Positions 58,762-64,000 of a stretch of DNA of 64,000 nucleotides are shown piece by piece. The position numbers and the translations under genes were made by a program. This stretch comes from Natronobeatus ordinarius. Its GTDB lineage: Archaea > Halobacteriota > Halobacteria > Halobacteriales > Natrialbaceae. The notes beneath the pieces are model-generated. The model did no database searches and was not told the origin of the DNA. It saw only the letters and a program-made list of their open reading frames with translations. The stretch's first letter is position 1. Each line of letters begins with the position of its first letter. The stretch is taken from assembly GCF_024362485.1 (NCBI RefSeq), contig NZ_CP101456.1, positions 1,860,001 through 1,924,000 of the forward strand, given 5' to 3'.

Positions 58762-59554
58762 CGTCTCACCCCACCGCGTGCTCGTCCCCGTCGAGATCCT
58801 CCGCGGGGAGGCTATCCCTGAGGCGCTCGTCGACGCGCTCGCGTCGGTTCCCGTCGTCCTGCTCGGCTACCACGAGGTTCCCGAACAGACCGCGCCCGGG
58901 CAGGCGCGCATGCAGTTCGAGGAGAAAGCCCAGCTCGAGCTCGAGACGCTCGTGGGGGCGTTCGAGGACGCCGGTGGGGCGGTCGCGACCCGGCTCGTCT
59001 TCACCCACGACCCGATGAAGACGTTCGAACGCGTCGCCGTCGAACTCGAGTGTGACGCCGTCTGCTTGCTCAACCCGGCGCCGACGCTCGAGCGCGTCCT
59101 CGTCCCCGTCAGGGGCGACGTCAACGTCACCCACATCGCCGAACTCGTCGGCGCGGTCCTCGCCGGCGGCGACGCCGACGTCACGCTCTTTCACGTCGCG
59201 TTCGAGGACGACGAGCGAGCAGACGGGGAGACGCTCCTCGAGTCGGCTACCGCAACGCTGCTCGAGGCGGGCGTCGCCGCCGACCGGATCTTGGAGACGG
59301 TGGTCGTCGACGACGACCCGCTCGAGACCATCGTCGAGGTGGCCGACGATCACGACCTCGTCGTCGTCGGCGAGAGTCGTCCCTCCATCCGCGACCGAAT
59401 CTTCGGCGACCCCTCGGAGACCATCGCCGCACAGACGATCAGCCCGGTGCTCGTCGTGCGTCGGCCCTACCTCGAGATGAGCGAGGACGAACGCGAGGAA
59501 CGCACCGAGGAACTCGAGGAGACGGCCGACGAGTTCGAAACCGGCGGGAGGTGA
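58754..59554 (+). CDS. Universal stress protein with two UspA-like domains
   Basis: This 266-residue protein has two USP-like folds (about 5-110 and 113-235). The first has lost its ATP-loop; the second ends with I-F-G-D-P-S-E-T-I and S-P-V-L-V-V-R. Glu-rich residues follow at the C-terminus. It overlaps the APC gene by 8 bases and likely regulates or accompanies that transporter (inference). Confidence 0.82.
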   Translation: MTDVSPHRVLVPVEILRGEAIPEALVDALASVPVVLLGYHEVPEQTAPGQARMQFEEKAQLELETLVGAFEDAGGAVATRLVFTHDPMKTFERVAVELECDAVCLLNPAPTLERVLVPVRGDVNVTHIAELVGAVLAGGDADVTLFHVAFEDDERADGETLLESATATLLEAGVAADRILETVVVDDDPLETIVEVADDHDLVVVGESRPSIRDRIFGDPSETIAAQTISPVLVVRRPYLEMSEDEREERTEELEETADEFETGGR

Positions 59555-59689
59555 TCCGCCTGCGAACACGACGGGTGATCGGCCCTCGAGCACGAGAGCT
59601 GATCGGTCGACGAGCCGGCCGGTGCGTGGAGACGGCGACGTAAGGAGGTCGAAGCTATTTACCGCCGTCGCCCGAATCTCAGCACCGAG

Positions 59690-60310
59690 ATGTACCAGCA
59701 CGTTCTCGTTCCGACCGACGGCAGCGACGGGACCCGACAGGCCGTCGTCCACGGCGCGACGATCGCTCAGCGGTTCGACTCGACGCTGCACGCGATCTCG
59801 ATCGTTCCCGAGGGCCCCTATGGCACGCTCGAAGGCGAAGAAGGGGAGGCCGAACGCGACGCCGAACTGGCGGTCGAGCAGGTCGAGACCGAGGCGAGCC
59901 GAAAAGGCGTCGAGACCGTCACCGAGGTCCGGCGCGGGGTCCCCGACGAGGAGATCCTCTCGTACGCCGATGACCACGAGATCGACATGATCGTGATGGG
60001 TACTCACGGGCGGACGGGCCTCGACCGCGTCATCGTCGGCAGCGTCACCGAGACGATCGTCCGCAAGGCCGAAGTTCCGGTGGTCACCGTCCGCGTGAAA
60101 GGACAGATAACCGTTCCGGAGGCCGACGACGCCGCCGAACTCGCCCTCGAGGTGCTCGCGGAGGAGGGTTACGAGGACGCCTCCGTCGAGGACGAGCCCC
60201 ACCGAACGAGCGGCTCGTGGATCGTCCCCACCGAGACGGACGACGGCCGAATCCACGTCCACGTCGACGCGCTCTCCGGCGAGACTCGACTCGCGCGGCT
60301 CGATCAGTGA
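59690..60310 (+). CDS. Universal stress protein with C-terminal extension
   Basis: This 206-residue protein has a UspA domain (about 1-143). It starts V-L-V-P-T-D-G-S-D-G-T-R and carries the ATP motif M-G-T-H-G-R-T-G-L-D-R-V-I-V-G-S-V. The extra 60 residues are acidic and form a short domain not typical of USPs. Own promoter likely (CTATTTACC about 35 bases upstream). Confidence 0.85.
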   Translation: MYQHVLVPTDGSDGTRQAVVHGATIAQRFDSTLHAISIVPEGPYGTLEGEEGEAERDAELAVEQVETEASRKGVETVTEVRRGVPDEEILSYADDHEIDMIVMGTHGRTGLDRVIVGSVTETIVRKAEVPVVTVRVKGQITVPEADDAAELALEVLAEEGYEDASVEDEPHRTSGSWIVPTETDDGRIHVHVDALSGETRLARLDQ

Positions 60311-61552
60311 TCAGACCGGCGTCCTGAGCGCCCAGCTGTCGGTCGTCGGCTCGAGCCGGCTCGGCTCCCGGCCGCGGTGCTCGAGCAGGCCGACGTGGTA
60401 CAGCATCGCCTTCAGCTGGAAGACCGTCGGCGAGTGGTAGACCGACCCGTCCTCGAGCGCGCCTCGACGGAGCTCGCCGTCGGGCGAGAGGACGCGACGC
60501 CGGACGTCCTCGGTCCCCCGGACGAACAGCTCGACGGTGAACGAGGGGTGGAGTTCGTGGAGGTAAACGACGAGGTCGACCAGCGACGGGTTCGTGATTC
60601 CGTCGTCGTGCATGTGCTGGAGTTCCTCGACGAGGAGTTCCGTCGCCGGATACTCGTAGACGACCCGGCGGGCGAGCCCGGCCCAGTCGGGCGCGAGGTC
60701 GGCGAAGCGCGTGGATTTCCGGTACCAGCCGTCGAACTCGTCGAGGGCGGCCTCGACGGAGCCGTAGCGGGACAGGGCGAAGCGGACGACCTCGCGTCCG
60801 AGCGGGCGCAGGGCGACGCCGTCGGGGCGCTCCTCGATCAGGTCGAGAAACGCCGCCCCCCGCCGGGCGTCGTCGACGGCGCCGACCACCCGGTTCTCGA
60901 CCAGCAGGGCCTCGGTGGGGCCGTCGGCGTAGTGCGCGAGCGGATACCCCAGGTAGTTCTTCGGGTGGTTCAACCCGAACGACTGGTCCGCGACGCCCTG
61001 TGCGCTCGCCTGGAACCGGATCGCCGTTGCCTCCCCGCTCGTCCGGTTGCCGACGACCCGGGGCGTCTCGAGCGCCTCCACCGTCCCGTCGGGTGAGACG
61101 CCGAGGACGCCGACGTTGAGTTCCCGTGCGAGGGTTCGGTCGGTTTCCGAGACGGCGGTCGTGGGGGCGGCGAGGTACGCCGCGTTCGCCTCGTGGAGTC
61201 GGTCGTGGGCCTGGACGATCCCCCGTGCGGTGTCGACCTCACCCCGGTCGGTGTATCCCTTCGCCTCGACGGCGATCAGCGGCGGCTGCTCGCCGAACCG
61301 TTCGACGGCGAGCAGGTCCGACTCGAGGGCGCGGACGCCGACCAGGTCCGGGTAGCCGCCGCCGACTCTCACGTGGTTGAACGGCGCGAGCGTCTCGCGG
61401 ATCGACGGCTCGATCGGTACGCCCTCGAGCCAGCGATCGGCCGAAAACTGCGTGTCGACGACGGCGTAGGTGTTCGGCTCCCCGTCAGGGAACAGCCGCT
61501 CCTTGCAGTGAGCGAGGACGTGCGGTTCCGAGAGCGACGCCGCGGCGGCCAT
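60311..61552 (-). CDS. Haloarchaeal protein with restriction-endonuclease-like core, unknown function
   Basis: This 413-residue protein has a likely PD-(D/E)xK core in the N-terminal part: G-G-G-Y-P-D69-L, then L-I-A-V-E96-A-K98-G after a beta strand. The C-terminal 200 residues are helical and look like winged-helix repeats. Similar proteins are common in haloarchaea without known role. Nuclease activity is an inference from the motif. It ends next to the USP gene (convergent). Confidence 0.65.
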   Translation of the reverse strand: MAAAASLSEPHVLAHCKERLFPDGEPNTYAVVDTQFSADRWLEGVPIEPSIRETLAPFNHVRVGGGYPDLVGVRALESDLLAVERFGEQPPLIAVEAKGYTDRGEVDTARGIVQAHDRLHEANAAYLAAPTTAVSETDRTLARELNVGVLGVSPDGTVEALETPRVVGNRTSGEATAIRFQASAQGVADQSFGLNHPKNYLGYPLAHYADGPTEALLVENRVVGAVDDARRGAAFLDLIEERPDGVALRPLGREVVRFALSRYGSVEAALDEFDGWYRKSTRFADLAPDWAGLARRVVYEYPATELLVEELQHMHDDGITNPSLVDLVVYLHELHPSFTVELFVRGTEDVRRRVLSPDGELRRGALEDGSVYHSPTVFQLKAMLYHVGLLEHRGREPSRLEPTTDSWALRTPV

Positions 61553-61637
61553 ACACCAGCTCTCGTCACGGATGCCTTGAACGTTCTGGCGACGGACGCG
61601 TCACGGCTGACGTCGCCCCGGGTACGTCGTCGGCGTC

Positions 61638-62258
61638 TCACGCCAGGTGGTCGGCGAACCACGACCCCGCGTGGTCGGCCACCGCCTCGAGCGCGCCCGG
61701 TTCCTCGAAGAGGTGCCCGGCTCCCTCGATCACCTCGAGGCGTTTCTCGCCCGACAGCCGCTCGTACGCCTCGCGGTTCAACTCGAGCACCTGGTGGTCC
61801 GCCCCGCCGACGAGAAACAGCGTCGGGGCCGTCACGTCCTCGAGTACCTCGCTCGCGAGGTCGACCCGGCCGCCCCTGGAGACGACGGCCTCGACGTCGT
61901 CCCGCCGCGCCGCCGCGCGGAGGGCGGCGGCCGAGCCGGTGCTCGAGCCGAAGTAGCCGATCGACAGCTCCGCGACGTCGTCTCGCTGGCGAATCCAGCG
62001 CGTGGCGGCGACGAGTCGATCGGTCAGTAACGAGATGTCAAAGCGCGTCTCGTACGTCTCGTCTTCGGCTTCGGTGAGCAGGTCGAACAGCAGCGTGCCG
62101 ACACCCCGTTCGCGGAGGCGGTCGGCGACGAAGTTGTTTCGCGGGCTGTGTCGGCTGCTGCCGCTGCCATGTGCGAACAGGACGAGTCCGGGCGCGCCGT
62201 CCGGGACGAGGAGTTCGCCCTCGAGGGAGACGCCGTCCGCTGAAATGTCGACGATCAT
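61638..62258 (-). CDS. Dienelactone hydrolase-like alpha/beta hydrolase
   Basis: This 206-residue hydrolase has L-F-A-H30-G-S-G-S-S-R-H-S-P-R (oxyanion), nucleophile S106 in G-S-S-T-G, D near 166 (G-G-A-D) and H in G-A-G-H-L-F-E-E-P-G-A-L. It resembles the small phosphoribosyltransferase-linked DLH proteins. Substrate unknown. ATG 62258 (M-I-V-D-I) is preferred to GTG 62279. Confidence 0.82.
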   Translation of the reverse strand: MIVDISADGVSLEGELLVPDGAPGLVLFAHGSGSSRHSPRNNFVADRLRERGVGTLLFDLLTEAEDETYETRFDISLLTDRLVAATRWIRQRDDVAELSIGYFGSSTGSAAALRAAARRDDVEAVVSRGGRVDLASEVLEDVTAPTLFLVGGADHQVLELNREAYERLSGEKRLEVIEGAGHLFEEPGALEAVADHAGSWFADHLA

Positions 62259-62444
62259 CGGTTCTCGAGTTACTCCCACGGCGACCCACTTGATGCTTTA
62301 GTGACAACTGAAACGGGTTACACACTGCTCGTGATCAAACGGCAGTACTGGTGTATTCTCGTCAGCACTGGCCGTTCTACTGCGAGCAGGGTTGCAGTGA
62401 CGTTCAGTGGCCCCTCTACCAGCACGCCTCGTCGGACGTCGTCG

Positions 62445-62738
62445 TCAGCCGCCGAGTTCGCGCTCGACGCTCTCGATGCGGTCGGCCGTGTGCTGGTTGC
62501 GGTGTCGCTGGTCGTCGACCTCGAGCGACGTGATCACTCGATCTTCGTCCACCGCGTCGTGGGCCGCGCTGGCGGCCTCGAAGATCGGCCCGGTCTCGTC
62601 GGCCTCGAGGACCGTTCCGATCGGCGTCAACTCGTACTCGACGTCGAACTCCTCGAGCACCTCGATGGCCGCGGCGATCTCGGCGGACATGTCGTGGTCG
62701 CGAACTGGCGTGATCTCGAGTCTGGCGATTGCGGTCAT
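62445..62738 (-). CDS. Thiamine-binding (MTH1187/YkoF-like) protein
   Basis: This 97-residue protein matches the MTH1187/DUF77 thiamine-binding family: A-R-L-E-I-T-P-V at residues 4-11, Y-E-L-T-P-I-G-T near 39 and R-V-I-T-S-L-E-V-D-D-Q-R near 70. These ferredoxin-like proteins form tetramers; some bind hydroxymethylpyrimidine or thiamine. ATG at 62738 fits the family start. Confidence 0.82.
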   Translation of the reverse strand: MTAIARLEITPVRDHDMSAEIAAAIEVLEEFDVEYELTPIGTVLEADETGPIFEAASAAHDAVDEDRVITSLEVDDQRHRNQHTADRIESVERELGG

Positions 62739-62862
62739 GGTCGTGTGGGACGCTGGCAGTCGCCACCGTCCGGGGAAACCACCACGTCGGGCACCAAGTT
62801 CCTTTGCGGGGCAATGACGGTGCTCGAGTCGGCAGTCTGCCGGGGGCTGCCAAGCGGCTCGA

Positions 62863-63264
62863 TCACTCGACGACGAGCACCGGGATCGAGCCCTCTTCCT
62901 CGACGCGGTCCGAGACGCCACCGCGGAGGAACCGGTCGAGTCCGCGGTGTCGACCCATGACGATCAGGTCCACGCCGTGGTCGTCCGCGTACCTCAGAAT
63001 CGCCCGGGGGCGAAGCCCGTGCGTGACCGTCGTCTCGACGTCCTCGATTCCCCGCTCGGCCGCCAGCTCGGCGACGTGATTCACCGCCCCCCGGCCGAGT
63101 TCCTCGAGGTCGTCGAAGTCGATGCCGGGAGCGATCGCGGCGGAGTTGATGACGTAGATGGTGTGCAACGTCGCGTCGTGGACGATCGCAAGCTCGATCG
63201 CTTCCTCGATCGCCCGCTGGGTGGCCTCCCGACCGTCCGTCGGGACGAGTATGTCGCCGTACAT
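62863..63264 (-). CDS. Universal stress protein (single UspA domain)
   Basis: This 133-residue protein has I-L-V-P-T-D-G-R at the start and the ATP-binding M-G-R-H-R-G-L-D-R-F-L-R-G-G-V-S in place of the usual G-x2-G-x9-G-S; the Gly-Ser part is altered (R-G-G-V-S). It may have reduced ATP binding. ATG at 63264 fits the family start; GTG 63273 adds three residues. Confidence 0.85.
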   Translation of the reverse strand: MYGDILVPTDGREATQRAIEEAIELAIVHDATLHTIYVINSAAIAPGIDFDDLEELGRGAVNHVAELAAERGIEDVETTVTHGLRPRAILRYADDHGVDLIVMGRHRGLDRFLRGGVSDRVEEEGSIPVLVVE

Positions 63265-63405
63265 CGGCCCCACGTTCGACCGGGACCGTCAAAGGGCTGT
63301 CGTGACCTCCTGTCCGGTGAGCACTCGCCGTCGATCACGCTCCGTTCGACTTCGATCGGGGTCTCGGGGAATCTCGAGCCGGACTGCTCGCGGTGCCGTC
63401 GACCG

Positions 63406-64000
63406 TCACTCGAGCTCTCGCCACGTCCCCGTCGCAGTGACGCGACCCCCGTCGACGTCGATCGACCGCTCGTCGGCGGAGGCGCCGAGTACGGCCTCGA
63501 GCGTGGCCTCGTCCGGATCGTCGACGATCGCCGCGAAGTCGCCGGTCGACGTCTCCTCGTCCTCGACGGTGAGCGACGAGACGACGCCCTCGGCGTCCTC
63601 GAGGCCGTCGAAATCGAACGTCGGCTCGGCGAGATCGCCGTACTCGCCGACACAGACCTCGCCGTCGCCGGCCGTCTCGAGGAGCCACGCGAACTCCTCG
63701 TCGTCGGTTGCCCGGTCGACGTCGCCCTCGGCGGCACCGATGGCCGTCTCGAGGGTCACCATCGCGTCGTCGGCTGTGTCGGCTCCGGCGGCGACGACGA
63801 GCGCCTCGTCACCGACGGCGATCGCTGCGTCCGCATCGCCCTCGACCGGCGTGTAGACGTCGTACTCGCCGATCGCGTCGGTCACCTCGAGCTGTCGCAT
63901 GAAGTCGGCGACCGGCTCGGCGGTGAGCTGCTCGTCGATCTCTTCACCTGTTATCTCGCCGGTCACGACGAACGCCTCGTTGCCCTCGAGGAGCCTCTCG
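63406..64000 (-). CDS. Acidic haloarchaeal protein of unknown function, N-terminus outside the window
   Basis: The reading frame runs past the end of the window (E-R-L-L-E-G-N-E-A-F-V-V-T-G-E continues without a start), so at least 198 residues are seen and the N-terminus is missing. The visible part is very acidic, with two related halves (E-x-x-x-A-V-x-V-G-D-x-A-L-V-V; V-x-V-G-E-Y-G-D-L). It looks like an exported solute-binding or lipoprotein domain, but I do not recognise it. Confidence 0.6.
   Translation of the reverse strand, partial: ERLLEGNEAFVVTGEITGEEIDEQLTAEPVADFMRQLEVTDAIGEYDVYTPVEGDADAAIAVGDEALVVAAGADTADDAMVTLETAIGAAEGDVDRATDDEEFAWLLETAGDGEVCVGEYGDLAEPTFDFDGLEDAEGVVSSLTVEDEETSTGDFAAIVDDPDEATLEAVLGASADERSIDVDGGRVTATGTWRELE

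Overview
The window is chromosomal DNA from a haloarchaeon (class Halobacteria; the dense CTCGAG usage suggests the Natrialbales, but that is an inference). The evidence is high GC, strongly acidic proteins, twin-arginine lipoprotein signals, leaderless-type promoters (an A/T box about 25-30 bases before many start codons), a halocyanin-like lipoprotein, ba3 oxidase genes and many haloarchaea-only small proteins. Most of it is ordinary core genome with about 65 protein genes and one tRNA. There is no rRNA, CRISPR array or intact transposase.

Layout: 0-10 kb holds a TraB-like membrane protein, a Sco1-like lipoprotein coupled to a TauE/SafE-type membrane protein (copper or redox trafficking), a HAD phosphatase, a two-domain wHTH regulator, an NfeD/stomatin operon, pyruvate kinase with an extra C-terminal domain, a GYD protein and TatA. 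At 10.2 kb a tRNA-Arg(CCT) is followed by a decayed stretch holding an exact 22-base copy of its 3' end, which looks like an integration scar. 10.7-22.6 kb carries an M20 peptidase, a SpoU/TrmJ methyltransferase, a LEA2-type protein with an Asp-Gly repeat tail, GatB, a MATE pump, a TrkA-type K+ regulator, a purine/xanthine permease and a rhodanese-MBL sulfur enzyme. 22.6-25.9 kb is a cytochrome ba3 oxidase operon with a cupredoxin lipoprotein in front. 27.0 kb has a secreted cysteine-rich subtilase with a dockerin-like tail. 28-34 kb holds hydrolases, CinA, an iron alcohol dehydrogenase and a CcdA plus two TlpA-like proteins. 34-47 kb holds methyltransferase, enoyl-CoA hydratase, an RND/MMPL exporter with a zinc-ribbon wHTH gene, an orphan A/T-richer gene, MFS, aminotransferase, RibH, PadR, PurD and UbiA.

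The most distinctive part is 49-60 kb. A MobA-like nucleotidyltransferase and MoeA lie divergent from a tightly overlapping MoxR ATPase, VWA protein, DUF364 protein and XdhC cassette. This is the maturation machinery of a molybdenum hydroxylase without the hydroxylase itself. It converges on a cobalt-type nitrile hydratase operon (beta, alpha, His-rich activator), which in turn is divergent from an APC permease and universal stress protein genes. Together these read as a metallo-enzyme and uptake module; joint function is inference.

Two non-coding patterns deserve attention. First, an 80-base palindromic element occurs twice in near-identical form (18.7 and 47.5 kb, opposite orientation), with a diverged 89-base relative at 39.5 kb. 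Second, four genes (two TlpA paralogues, the M20 peptidase, TrmJ) have promoter boxes spaced for a short upstream ORF that ends in a 4-base stop/start overlap with the enzyme gene.
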